Source: Diphasiastrum complanatum (Eukaryota > Streptophyta > Lycopodiopsida > Lycopodiales > Lycopodiaceae). Taken from it: 64,000 bases of DNA. The notes below the pieces were generated by a model that saw only the letters and a program-made list of their open reading frames with translations, searched no databases and was not told where the DNA came from. This document shows positions 10,785-21,509 of this stretch, one piece after another. Every line of letters begins with the position of its first letter. Position 1 is the stretch's first letter. The stretch lies in the NCBI GenBank assembly GCA_029204225.1, contig CM055096.1, positions 441,001-505,000 of the forward strand, read 5' to 3'. The translations under genes and the position numbers were made by a program.

Positions 10785-11372
10785 GTAGCAATGACCTGAT
10801 CTTCTCTTTCAACCTGTTTCAATGCACAAAGCACTCCTTTGAACAACAACAAATGCTTTCAAAAGAAATCACCAAGATTTGAAACTATCTCACAATTTCT
10901 CTTCTAGCACTTATCCAAGCAAATCAACACATAGAATCATGGAATCTTGATCAACCTATGATCTATCCTCAATATAATGACTTTTGCCACTTCCTAAGAT
11001 TGAAATACACTCAAATGAAGTCCAGCAACCTCACTATCTAGAGATCCAATCAAAATTAGGGTTTTGACAAAATCACAAAAAATTGACTATTCCAAATCTA
11101 CATGCAAATGCTGAAAATTTGATATGCAATCTATAAGCCACCACTTAGGCTGAACCAATGATCCAAAAATCGGCCATATCCAGAATGTGAATTCAAAAAA
11201 TGTAATTGAACAAGTATATTGACCTATTTAGTGTTTTGATCTACAAAAGATCCAATCTACAAAAGCAAAAAATCCGATTTTGGTGTAGAATCCTCTCTAG
11301 CATGCTCTAGACTTGATATCTTCACCAAATCATTGATAGATCTGATTTCCTCCTTCATAACCTGAAACACAA
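10785..11372 (-). other. Leader of family 1 copy 1
   Basis: Untranslated region between primer site and Gag, about 590 bases and AT-rich, without a convincing ORF. The same leader, diverged, follows the LTR at 21046. Confidence 0.8.
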
Positions 11373-11384
11373 GCTCTGATACCA
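11373..11384 (-). promoter_or_regulatory. Primer-binding site of family 1 copy 1
   Basis: Minus-strand TGGTATCAGAGC, tRNA-iMet type, directly adjoins the 5' LTR end. Confidence 0.9.
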
Positions 11385-12034
11385 TGTGAAAGATTTCAGA
11401 TCCTTAAGATCCAATCTACTTGAATGATAGTTGGTTAGGAAGAGAAATACACTACCAATTTCACCAATGTAGAAAAATCAGCATCTACACACAATTTGAG
11501 ATGCAAACACTAATAGAACTTGATCAAACTTGAATGAAATAATTATGTACTATTGTTGTCCGTACAAAACCAGCAAGCTACTGTATTTCACACGTGTGTA
11601 TCCAAAAATAACAAATATAGATCATTCTACACATAGAATTGCAAGCAATCACCAAGATAGTGCACCAATAGATAGTAGAACCCAAGAGAACCATGTATAA
11701 GCATGAAATGAGATAGAGAAGAGAGAAGATGACTCTCTCCACGAGTTAAATCCTTTTATAGCAGGTCCAAACCCTATTTGGCCACTTGGCTTTCCCACCA
11801 AAATGCTAACCCTACCAATTTTGGGTCTAGATTCAATGTACCCAACTTATTCAAATTGAATCTACTCAAACTCGCATTCTATCTTTCCCACACTTTCAAA
11901 AAGTGTTTATTCAAATGAAATTTAGACTAATTAACTTTGAAAAGTCAACCTCTAAGTCTAAAACAAGTTTTGGCCTCAATATGCCAAATATGAAAATATT
12001 GCAAAATGTGATGAAACTAGTTGAATCTTTCACA
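11385..12034 (-). repeat. 5' LTR, family 1 copy 1
   Basis: Same termini as the 3' LTR. The TATA-like CTATAAAAGG is at 11761-11752. Differences from the other LTR are scattered single bases. Confidence 0.93.
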
Positions 12035-12500
12035 GGGGGCCCGCTGGACAGCGCAGCCAGCGGGCAAAGGGGGCTGGAAGGGGGTACACAAGGGGGGGGA
12101 GGGGTGGGGGGGTGGGGGGGGGTGGATTGTACCTCAATCCCCCCTCCCCCCAACTTTGTTTTTGAATTTTTTTTCAATAAGGGGCCCAATGAGATATTGG
12201 GCCCTCTTTTTTGACATTCTGAGTTATTAAAAATGATTTTGAAGGCATGAAAATTGAAAGTCATATTGGATTCAAGATTTTAAATAACATTAAAATCATT
12301 TGTCCTTGTTATATTACACTAGGCCCTTAGTGAAGCCTATTGAAATGTGAGTTAACCCATGACAAACCCATGGTGAACTGCCACATAGGACAATTAGTGG
12401 GCTAATTAATTGTAATTAGCAAACACATTTAGGCAAGGAAGAGGCCCTTTTTGAGTCCAAAAAGGGCCCTAATGAGGACACAGAAGAGCCTGCGAGAGTT
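12035..12500 (-). repeat. Right copy of hairpin repeat (inverted pair)
   Basis: Reverse complement of 5338-5760 in content and order, including the hairpin (11-base arms, loop AGTC, near 12442-12467) and the GACATTCTGAGTTATTA word. A separate hairpin with arms CCCGCTGG and CCAGCGGG lies at 12040-12063, next to the copia insertion point. Confidence 0.7.
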
Positions 12501-13309
12501 AGTTTGATTCTAGTGAGCAGAAAATTGGATTTAAGTGCTAACAAATCACTAAAAAGTGAAGATCCAGCAAATCCTTCCAGTAACAACTCTCGCAGACCAT
12601 TTGAATCGATTCAAAATGTCAATTTTCATTAGTGATGAAGCCTGTGAGAGTTAGTATAGAGATTTGGTGAAGATCAAGCCAAAATAGTGGTTTTGAACCC
12701 TCGCTAGTGCGAGAGTTTCAGAGCTAGATCTGCGACCCAGATTTAGCTATGATCCTTGCGAGAGTTACTTCCCAAAGATCTGAGAGATATCAAGTTTTTT
12801 ATCTGTAAAAATAGCTAAAGAGTCCTCACACAGCCAATTTTCACACAAGAGAACCCTCACAGACTATATCAGTGGAAAGCTCTACACCATATCCATCTAC
12901 TATCAAAATCTCAGGTCAATCAGTGCAAGGAGTAAAAAGTTATCAAGGAAAAACCACCGTACAAGGCCTAAATTTCACTTCCGGATGATCAGATTGATCA
13001 GATCCTTAAGATCCAGACTGCATCCCACTGTATAAGCAAGATCCAACTACTTTGGACCCCACCATCGGATGAATCTGAGATCTGGATGATCAGTAGCAAG
13101 AAGGACATCAAATCAAGCACCACACCTTCCTAGATTAGCAGCTGCGCAACAAGAGGCAGAACCGGGACCAACGCCAATGGATCCAATGGGCCAACCCGTA
13201 CCTGTCGCTCCCTTGAGGCTATTTCTGAGATCCATTACGGAATGTGTCGAAGAAATGTTTTTTCTTTGATGTGTTGTTGATTTCAATTGTTCGCGAGGAC
13301 GCTTCACAT
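12501..13309. other. Repeat-derived segment with CTGCGAGAGTT motifs and a gypsy tail
   Basis: Up to about 12860 it carries further copies of the CTGCGAGAGTT motif in both orientations. From about 13130 to 13310 one plus frame reads as a proline/glutamine-rich tail (about 45 codons to the stop near 13268). Given the polypurine tract that follows, this may be the 3' end of a gypsy element's coding region. No domain is recognised. Confidence 0.35.
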
Positions 13310-13325
13310 TTGAGGGGGGAGGATA
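13310..13325 (+). promoter_or_regulatory. Polypurine tract of a gypsy element
   Basis: TTGAGGGGGGAGGATA directly precedes TGTAATACCC. This pairing is typical of plant Del/Tekay-type gypsy elements. Confidence 0.65.
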
Positions 13326-14050
13326 TGTAATACCCTATTACATGCATATTTTTCTTGAATTACTATTTTGTGATGCAAAACCCCAATCAACCTACTCAAC
13401 TAATGAAGATAACCACCGAATATGAAAAAATATCTAATGATTTCGACAATGACAAGTTATTCAAAGATATATAGCAGATAAAGCGGTCTAAAATAAATGT
13501 GACTAAAGGAAGGACTATAACCTGAAGGGCAGTTATGAAACGACATGAACCTTAATAAGAAGGCTAGCCCTAAAAGAAGAACATTCCAGAAGACTCATTT
13601 ATTACACCTCAAGCAAACATTGCAACCTTCCATGTGCTTGCTTCTTATTGGAGCAAAGTCGCATGACGAGGATGCCACCTAGGAAATCAATTACTAAAGA
13701 GCCGCGTACTTTCGCGTTCGTTCCCTATATGTACACCACTTATGCTTCAATATAGCCACCAAGTTTTTCACGAGTTCGTAGAGAGAGTTTGAGTCTTCAA
13801 GTTTTCTCTTCTCACTGCTTTCATAAGCCTTCTGCTTGTTGAGTACTTTTATTTCTGACAGTTGGTAAGACTCACCTTGTCGAATGTGCTTGTGATTGTA
13901 ACTCTGGTTAGACACTTTCTTAGACTTGATACTGTCATATGCGAGCAACCGTAAATTCAGTGCTAAGATCGTCTTAAAACTCATTGGTTATTTGATTGTC
14001 TGTGTGATCGAATAATAGATTGCTTGGAACTTAATTGTGATGTTAACATT
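13326..14050 (+). repeat. Gypsy LTR (3' end uncertain)
   Basis: It starts TGTAATACCCTATTACA, which is also a 7-base inverted repeat around CCC. The right boundary cannot be fixed because no second copy is in the window. No ORF of interest lies inside. Confidence 0.5.
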
Positions 14051-14609
14051 TGGAATCACTGTTACATTACACTGATGTATATCTGGACTTACACATCCTA
14101 AAGCTTGCTCTATGTTGTTGTAAATCAATACTCTCAAATTTGCATATGGATACTCATGTACTTTAAGTTAGTAGTCAGTCGTTTTTTTGAATGAGCACTT
14201 TCTATTGTTGAGGATAGATTGTCGGACTACATTTGGATTGTGTTGAGACATGTGTATGTTTCTTTGCCTTGGTTTATTTGATGCAACAAACCTTGCTTGT
14301 CTGACAAACTTTATTAGGTGCACAGACCGATAGATCGGTCTGACTGATAAGTTGGATACACTAATCAGCAATGCAACATGTATGATATGAGATTAGTCAG
14401 CATCAATATCTTTCACTTTTGTATGTTTGAAATCACATCCTAACCGGTGATATTGGTCGCCAATACGTCTAAATGTCCGTTGACAACCAACTTTTAATCC
14501 AAGAACAATAAATGAGTTAAAAAAATCTAAAATCACAATATAAAGCAGTCTCTTTAGGAAACGACAATCTTTTATAGTACATATCCTTACAATTAAGATA
14601 AGTATAACA
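14051..14609. other. No gene recognised
   Basis: AT-rich. A small hairpin with arms AGACCGA and TCGGTCT sits at 14324-14341. Short frames on the minus strand show no domain. Confidence 0.5.
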
Positions 14610-14800
14610 CGACAGTGAGTTGGTTGACAAGGAGTTGGGTGAGGCGATGAGTCAGTTGATGAAGCGATTCGGTTGAAAGGTGAGTTGGTGATAGGTGAGT
14701 CGGCTGACAAGTGTATCGGTTGACAAGGAGTCGGGTGAAAGGTGAGTTGGGTGATAGGTGAGTCAGCTGATAGAGAGTCGGCTGATCAGTTGACAGGTGA
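14610..14800 (+). repeat. Degenerate minisatellite (GGTGAGTYGGYTGA-like)
   Basis: About ten irregular repeats of GTGAGT..G.TGA..GG with spacers. Next to it, a 28-base unit containing GTGGTGTCTTTGATTCC is duplicated at 14806-14855. Confidence 0.7.
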
Positions 14801-15603
14801 GTATGTGGTGTCTTTGATTCCCATAGGAAGATGTGGTGTCTTTGATTCCTATTGGAAACAATCTAAAAAAGCATTTTCTGGTGAATGCATGCAAAGTACA
14901 AAACCTTTTGAGAAGCTATACTGATGAGAAGGATTATATGTGTGGAAAGGAACAACACCATCCGACTTTCTTCTCCATGCAAACATGGCCTCCAATAACC
15001 TGCTATAGATGATTGTAAAGAGGAAGAACATCCACTCATAAACTAAAAGTAGCCATTGTTGGAAGATTTAGATGTCGGCCAAAGCGTAGAGACTTTGGAA
15101 TGAGATAAACACATTCTGGTCTTTCTTTCTATAGTTGATCAGTGAGCAATATTCTTGTTGTGATCTCACTATTTGGAATGTCCTACTTTAGCATATTGTT
15201 GATGTACCTAGATAGAGTAGAATTCTTAATCGTAGCTATTACTGCTAATTAAGATCTTTCCTCTTCTAAGGCACAGTCGCTAGCTCCGGATCTACTGCTA
15301 ATCTAGATATGATGAGCCTTTGTGCGGAATAACAAACAACATATTTGAAAAATATTGAGTATTGAAGAAGTTACAAATAATCTTACAAATCACAAAAGCC
15401 AAGACAATAAACAAGCCAAGTAGTAAAAAATGCCCAAAGGCTGCCAAAAGACCAACAATCCACCATAGCCTTCAATCTATTATTGTATGGGCTCCAAATA
15501 TGCCCATAAATCACCTACAATAAGGGCGTTGGCTCTCCAAGATTGCACCAAATCCTAACTGAAGATGCAAATGAAACCAAACCTCACACCCCTGAGCAGT
15601 CGT
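14801..15603. other. No gene recognised
   Basis: AT-rich intergenic or old repeat sequence up to the LTR start at 15604. No domain is seen in the short frames. Confidence 0.5.
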
Positions 15604-16435
15604 TGTGAAAAATGCAAAAATAAGCTTGGTAGAGGCCAAAAATCTTGTATATAGATGAACACACATGTGTGGAGCCTGTTCCCACGTGTGAAACTAGTGT
15701 ACTTGTCATGTACCATAATCATATATGTTGTACATATGATTTAATTCAAGTTCTAGTGGCTGAAATGGCCAAAAACTAGTTTTCTAGACATATGACACAT
15801 GGCATCAATCTATTGATTGCATGAGCCACATCCTTTGGTTAGGTGTCATGTCCCATGTGTAGAGGACATCTCACATGTGTGGAATAAGCTGAAGTAGGCG
15901 AATTTTGACTTCTAGAAGATTTCCAAGTAGATCTCCATATAGAAGAAAAATGGACCAAAAGTGCTCAAAATAGAAGGTTTTGTCCAAGTGTCAGTTTTGC
16001 ATGACGAGTCATCATATGACAAAGCACCTTCACACATGTGGGATCAGAGGGATGATCAGTACCACGAGCTCCCACTTATTGTATATATAGAGCCACATTT
16101 GGCCATAATCATTGTGAGACACCAATCTTGGTTTTGGAAGCAATTTTGAGTGATTCTCTCCATTTGTCTGCATTTGTTTTGATTGTTTTGAGGTTCTATC
16201 AATGTGTAGTTGATTTTCATATTGGATTTCGTACTCAGACAGTGTTTCACACGTGTGAAACCAGAAAGTACACCTACCTTCAATTAATGATTGTTCTTAT
16301 TAGGATTTTGTGTCTAGAATTGATCTAGATTGATCTTAATCTCAAGTAGATTGATAGATCAAGTAATTTGACAACCAATCCCTCTTGAGGATCAAATTAG
16401 GATCCACTCTTGGTCCTTTTTGTACTTTTTCCACA
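15604..16435 (+). repeat. 5' LTR, family 2
   Basis: Termini are TGTGAAAAATGCAAAAATAAG and GTACTTTTTCCACA. It has a TTTCACACGTGTGAAA palindrome at 16247-16262 and related CACATGTGTG words at 15660 and 15872. Confidence 0.88.
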
Positions 16436-16451
16436 TAGTATCAGAGCCAAG
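16436..16451 (+). promoter_or_regulatory. Primer-binding site, family 2
   Basis: TAGTATCAGAGCCAAG adjoins the LTR end; one base differs from the TGGTATCAGAGCC consensus. Confidence 0.8.
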
Positions 16452-18085
16452 TACAAGAGGTTTTATTGAAATTGATAGGGTTGATCCAAATCAAAGCCAA
16501 AATTAGCAGGTTTTAGGAAACTAGTCAAATTTTGGGTAGCGAGTTGGATTTGATAGATATTCTCAAAAATTTTGAACCAGAACTTGTTGTGGGCTATAGG
16601 AACCCTTTTCACACGTGTGAGATTGTACAGCTCTAGTTTTGACTGAGAAATTTCAAAAATTTGTACAATTTGACTCACACACCCAGTTTGAGAGATTTTT
16701 AGTGCGAAATCAAGCATTTTCTATAGAGAATCTAATCCCTTGATTAGTTCTTGGATTAGATCAGCCAAAAAGTTAAAATTGAAGTTTGAATTAGGAGCAT
16801 TAAATGATTTTCTCTGATTTTTTGAGTGCATGTTGAAGTTGAGAGAGATTTTGCCAAAAATCATAGATTAAGGAGTGATATGCAAGGTGAGAGGCTGAAA
16901 TCCATTGTACCATCACTCTAGATTTGTTCAAGAGTGATAGGGTCAAGTTCATCCTTGGATCTGTCCAAGTGAAACCTTTGAGAGTTTCTAGTGCATATAG
17001 AGCATCTATGCAAATCTTTTGTAGAATTTGATATAGATTGGCTTAAATTGAGAATTCTAGAAAAGAGATTGAGATCCAAGTCACATTGTTTAACCCTACT
17101 CAATTTGTTTGAGTGATTGTAAGGTTTGAAAAGAGTCATTAAGGTGTCTATGGCAAATGTGTAGAGAGAGATCCAATTTTCTAAGAGTTCCTTCCTTTGT
17201 AGAGGGCAAGATCTAGAAGCTCATTATGTGTTGTTATTGGTGAAGAATTTGTCTTCTCCCAGGTGATCAAATCCTTCTAAGTGGGATTAGCTCTTTGAAG
17301 CACAATATCTTAGTGAGAAAAATCACAACTTTTGATTTTTAAATTCATTCCAAGTCTTAAAAGGTAGAGTAATTGGCGGAATCCAATAGGAGTGATTGAA
17401 TTCAATTTGTTGAGCAAAAATTGACATAGTATGTATGAAACTCAAATTAATTCTATTCAACTTTCTTTGTGAGAGTGTGAGGGTCAATTTGTGATCCCAT
17501 TGGATGTCTAGAATGAGGAGGAGTCCATATTTGAGTATTCATGCATGGTTGAGATCTTTGTGAATCTCTAGTTGTCTAAATTTTTAAGCTTTGTGAAAAA
17601 TTGGTGGTATAGTTTGTTTTCAAATCAAATCAAATTCATTCTAAATCTCAAGAGTGAGATTGTTTGGGTCAAGAGTGAGTCCAAAAGAAGTGATTAAGTT
17701 TGATTTTCATGTGTTTGAAACAAAACCCATCTTTTGTTCAAGAATCTCAAGTGTTGAGAGAACTAGTCAAGTGAAAAGGAAAATCTAGGTGTCAAATCTT
17801 TTCATATCCATTTCAACTTTCAAAAGAAAGAGTCATTGGTATTTGTTGAGTCCAATAGGAGTTTCGATCTGATTTATTTTGTGATTTGATTCAAAGATTG
17901 TGTGCTTTTGTCTTAATGATCAAAGCAAAGTTTCCGAGTGACTAGTCATTAGTGTGAAGATTGATTCTTAGGTTTGTGAATTAGATCTTTTGTAGATCCT
18001 TCTAGATTGTTGAAGATGTTCAAATCTAGTCTCTTGAAAGTCACAAATTACATTTGTAGAATCATATCACAGGTTTTTTATTCAC
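16452..18085 (+). other. Long leader of family 2 element
   Basis: About 1.6 kb between primer site and first ATG. It has repeated runs of GAGAGTG/CAAATTTG-type AT-rich sequence and no ORF with a domain. Another CACACGTGTG palindrome is at 16609-16618. Confidence 0.6.
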
Positions 18086-19104
18086 ATGGCATCAATAGGT
18101 GGCATCCTATTGAAGGAAAGAAAGGATCCTGAGTGCAATCTTTGTGGAAGGGAGGATATTTTTTTCTCAAAATGCTACAAAAAGAAGACCAATCCGTCCA
18201 AGGAGAACCAAAGCAAGGGGGCCGAGGTGAAGGATGGAGCTTCAAGTTGAAAATGCAAATACAAGAAGGAAGAGTCCAAGGAAAGGTGTTTCCTTTGTGG
18301 AAAGGTGAATGAGGCTTGGAGTCTCACAAGGACTTGCAAGGTTTGTCTTCAAGAGTCCATCACAACACATGTCAAATCTTTTGAAATTTTTCATTTGGAA
18401 GTGCATTGTTTGGTTCAAGATGCAAAGATAGATGTCACTTTCATAAAAGTAACTTGGATTTGTTTTATGTCCTTGGAAAGTATTTTGCTTGGAACTTTAA
18501 ATAAGTTCAAAGTTATTGCTATGATCCAAGAGAAATCAATCAAGAATAAGGAGCAGCAATCACAAAATGAAAATAGTTTCATTTATGCTATCATGTCAAC
18601 TTATGAAGAACCATTTTGCTTTGAAGAGATTTTTGTATCTCAAAGGTGGATTAAGGCAATACTAGTTGAGTGTGATGCCTTAAAAGATAGCAAAATATGT
18701 TTTCCTTGTAAGCTTACATTAGTTATGAAGTCAAAAAAATGGAAAGATTTTATAATGTAGGATCTTTTGGTTTCAATAAGATCATGAATGATGTGTTCAT
18801 TCATAAAGATGAAAATTGTAAGTTTTCAATCTTAAAGGCAAGTTGTAAACTTCTTATGAGAATAAGTGAAGCATCCAAAGTGGACACTTATATCCATAAG
18901 CAAGTAGTTAGCCTTATTGAGATGGAAATACTTTTTGATTTCAATATTGAAAAAATCATGCCAAGTTGTGGTGATTTTTGGACTTATGGTTCTAGCATAA
19001 GTAATTTTGATAATCATAGGAAGTGCATATTGAATGGTCATACTTGTTGTGATCATTATGAGACATGGAGGTCTCGGATTTCCATCAAAAAGGAGCACCA
19101 TTAA
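18086..19104 (+). pseudogene. Reduced Gag plus first unknown repeat block (family 2)
   Basis: The frame starts at the ATG at 18086 (MASIGGILLKERKDPE). Two knuckle-like motifs follow: CNLCGREDIFFSKC, which lacks the usual His, and CFLCGKVNEAWSLTRTC. A TGA near 18248 lies between them in the same frame. Downstream is EEPFCFEEIFVSQRWIKAILVECDALKD, recognisable as the EPxxFEEA..W..AM..E..AL segment that normally leads into copia RT, but no RT follows. A frame change near 18740 leads to CKLLMRISEASKVDTYIHKQ. The block ends at a stop at 19104. The Gag N-terminal region, protease and integrase are absent. Function unknown. Confidence 0.65.
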
Positions 19105-19137
19105 GAGGATCTTAAGGAGTCATCTCAAGGTTTAAAT

Positions 19138-19860
19138 GTGCCAAGGATTGAGGAGGAGAATCCTTCTCAAGGTTCAAGTGTGCCAAGGATTGAGGAGGAG
19201 AGACCTTCTCAAATTGTGATTCCAAAAAGAAACTCAAGAAATATTGTTGAGTCCATGTGGCTCACATTTCAAGGGAAAGAGGAGCATATCTCATGTGGTA
19301 TACATCACATACTTACTTCTCTTATGTCATTTGATAAATCAATTTACTTTAGTGAGATCATTGCATCTCAAAATTGGAATAAAGCCATACTAGTTGAGTA
19401 TGAAGTCTCTCTTGAGAACATAGATGATGTTCTTAAAAGGCTGAAATTGATTTTAAATCAATTAGAAAGCAAATGGTTATTTCATCAAATGTATGCTCTT
19501 AAGTCATGTAAGAGCAAAAGTGATTTGCTCACTCATAGTTTGAAAATTTGTATTGAGGCAAATTGTAAACTCTTTATGAGAGTAAGTCAATCATCTTCTA
19601 AAGACACTTATCTCCATAATGAAATATTTAGCCTCATTGGATCTGAGATTAGCATGGTAAACAAGCATGAAGATATGATGCAAACACTTTGTTATTATAG
19701 CATGCATAGCCTTGCCAATTTGGACGAGTCTAATTCTCTAGATCATGGTAACCTGATGTTAGATCTCTGTGATCCTAATAAATCAAGAAAAAATCTTTAT
19801 TTTCTCATAAAGGAACATGCACATGAAGCCAACAAGCCTCAAGGTCAAGCATCTACATGA
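19138..19860 (+). CDS. Second unknown repeat block ORF (family 2), 240 codons
   Basis: An open frame of 240 codons with two adjacent copies of VPRIEEE.PSQ at its N-terminus. SEIIASQNWNKAILVEYEVSL again resembles the pre-RT segment. It is followed by KLFMRVSQSSSKDTYLHNEI at about residues 141-160 and TLCYYSMHSL near 182. The block parallels 18550-19104 (CKLLMRISEASKVDTYIHK), so the region is an internal tandem duplication that has diverged. The start shown is the first ATG-like codon after the previous stop and is not certain. I do not recognise the domain. The uninterrupted frame may mean it was translated, or chance in AT-moderate sequence. Confidence 0.5.
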   Translation: MPRIEEENPSQGSSVPRIEEERPSQIVIPKRNSRNIVESMWLTFQGKEEHISCGIHHILTSLMSFDKSIYFSEIIASQNWNKAILVEYEVSLENIDDVLKRLKLILNQLESKWLFHQMYALKSCKSKSDLLTHSLKICIEANCKLFMRVSQSSSKDTYLHNEIFSLIGSEISMVNKHEDMMQTLCYYSMHSLANLDESNSLDHGNLMLDLCDPNKSRKNLYFLIKEHAHEANKPQGQAST

Positions 19861-20085
19861 AAATTGGAAGGAATCAATTTTGGAGGTGCTAGGATGGTGT
19901 AAAGCTCTCAAGCTCATCAAAGATGTCAACATCAAAGAAGCATTATCATGGATACGGTGATTTCAGATCAACATCAAGCTCATTGTCTGATCTTCACACA
20001 TTTTAAACCAACAAAGGCCAATTTAGCCCATGGAGTCAAGTTCAAGATCATCATGTTTTCCATCAAGCTAGATTTACCAAGCTAG

Positions 20086-20100
20086 ATTTTTGAGGAGGAG
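20086..20100 (+). promoter_or_regulatory. Polypurine tract, family 2
   Basis: TTTTTGAGGAGGAG immediately before TGTGAAAAAT of the 3' LTR. The element at 43873-45169 has the similar TTTGAGGAGAAG. Confidence 0.7.
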
Positions 20101-20411
20101 TGTGAAAAATGCAAAAATAAGCTTGGTAGAGGCCAAAAATCTTGTATATAGATGAACACACATGTGTGGAGCCTATTCTCACATGTGAAACTAGTGTACT
20201 TGTCATGTACCATAATCATATATGTTGTATATATGATTTAATTCAAGTTCTAGTGGCTAAAATGGCCAAAACTAGTTTTTTAGACATATGACACATGGCA
20301 TCAATCTATTGATTGCATGAGCCACATCCTTTGGTTAGGTGTCATATCCCATGTGTAGAGGACAACTCACACGTGTGGAATAAGCTGAAGTAGGCAAATT
20401 TTGACTTCTAG
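20101..20411 (+). repeat. 3' LTR of family 2, truncated
   Basis: Matches 15604-15914 and stops at TTGACTTCTAG. The next base belongs to a family 1 LTR. Confidence 0.88.
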
Positions 20412-21045
20412 CTAGTTTCATCATATTTTGCTACATTTCCATATTTGACATATTGAGGCCGAAAATTGTTTTAGACTTAGAGATTGACTTTTCAAAGTTC
20501 ATTAGTCTAAATGTCATTTGAATAAACACTTTTTGAAAGTGTGGGAAAGTTAGAATGCGAGTTTGAGTAGATTCAAATTTGAATAGCTGGGTACATTGAA
20601 TCTAGACCCAAAAATAGTAGGGTTAGCATTTTGGTGGGAAAGCCAAGTGGCCAAATAGCGTTTGGACCTATTATATAAGGATGTAACTCGTGGAGAGAGC
20701 AATATTCTCTCTTCTCTATCTCATTTCATGCTTATACATGATTCTCTTGGGTTCTATTATCCATTGGTGCACTATCTTGGTGATTGCTTGCAATTCTATG
20801 TGTAGAATGATCATATTGCTATTTTTGAATCCACACGTGTGAGATATAGTAGCTTGCTGGTTTTGTATGGACAACAACAATACTTAATCATTTCATTCAA
20901 GTTTGATCAAGCTCTATTAGTGTTTGCATCTCATTTTGTGTGTAGATGCTGATTTTTCTACATTGGTGAGATTGGTAGTGTATTTCTCTTTCTAACCAAA
21001 GATCATTTAAGTAGATTGGATCTTAAGGATCTGAAATCTTTCACA
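20412..21045 (+). repeat. 5' LTR, family 1 copy 2
   Basis: Starts within the LTR at CTAGTTTCATCA and ends GAAATCTTTCACA. A TATATAAGG promoter-like word is near 20673 and CCACACGTGTGAG near 20832. Confidence 0.88.
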
Positions 21046-21060
21046 TGGTTTCAAAGCTTG
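21046..21060 (+). promoter_or_regulatory. Degenerate primer-binding site, family 1 copy 2
   Basis: TGGTTTCAAAGCTTG, with two substitutions from the copy 1 site, at the LTR end. Confidence 0.65.
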
Positions 21061-21509
21061 TGTTTCAGGTTATGAACGAGAAAATCATCTATCAATGATT
21101 TGGTGAAGATATCAAGTCTAGAGCATGCTAGAGAGGATTCTACACCAAAATCGAGTTTTTTGCTTTTGTAGATTGGATCTTTTGTAGATCAAAACCCTAT
21201 ATAGGTTTATAAACTTGATCGATTTCGATTTTTGAATTCACAAACTGGATGTGGCCAATTTTTGGATCATTGGATCAGCATAAGTGGTGGCTAATAGATT
21301 GCATATCAAATTTTCAGCATTTGCATGTAGATTTGAAATAGTCAATTTTTTGTAATTTTGTCAAAACCCTAATCTTGATTCTAGATAGTGAGGTTGCTGG
21401 ACTTTATTTGAGTGTGTTTCAATCTTAGAAACTGGAAAAAGTCATTAGATTGATGATAGATCATAGGTTGATCAAGATTCCATGATTCTATGTGTTGATT
21501 TGTTAACAT

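Larger units (their letters stand above)
6001..12034 (-). mobile_element. Complete non-autonomous copia-type LTR retrotransposon (family 1, copy 1)
   Basis: Two 650-base LTRs (6001-6650 and 11385-12034) bound the element. They differ at about 14 positions in my hand count. A GGGGG target-site duplication flanks it. On the minus strand the order is 5' LTR, primer site, leader, Gag, protease, integrase, an unfamiliar segment in place of reverse transcriptase, RNase H, polypurine tract and 3' LTR. Gag has a nonsense codon, the integrase glutamate is replaced by lysine, and no RT motif is present. The near-identical LTRs show recent insertion, so replication proteins must have come from elsewhere. 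Confidence 0.92.
15604..20411 (+). mobile_element. Copia-like RT-less LTR element, family 2 (3' LTR truncated)
   Basis: A full 832-base 5' LTR, a tRNA-iMet-type primer site, a 1.6-kb leader, a reduced Gag with two zinc-knuckle-like motifs, two tandem blocks of unknown coding sequence, a polypurine tract and the first 311 bases of the 3' LTR. In the shared 311 bases the LTRs differ at about 11 positions. The 3' LTR is cut at a CTAG and continues directly into a family 1 element lacking its first bases. No protease, integrase, RT or RNase H motif is recognised. Confidence 0.8.

Noticed and set aside
11903-12264. Frames of about 100 codons on both strands across the LTR end
   Set aside because: They cross the LTR boundary and a G-run; no conserved text.
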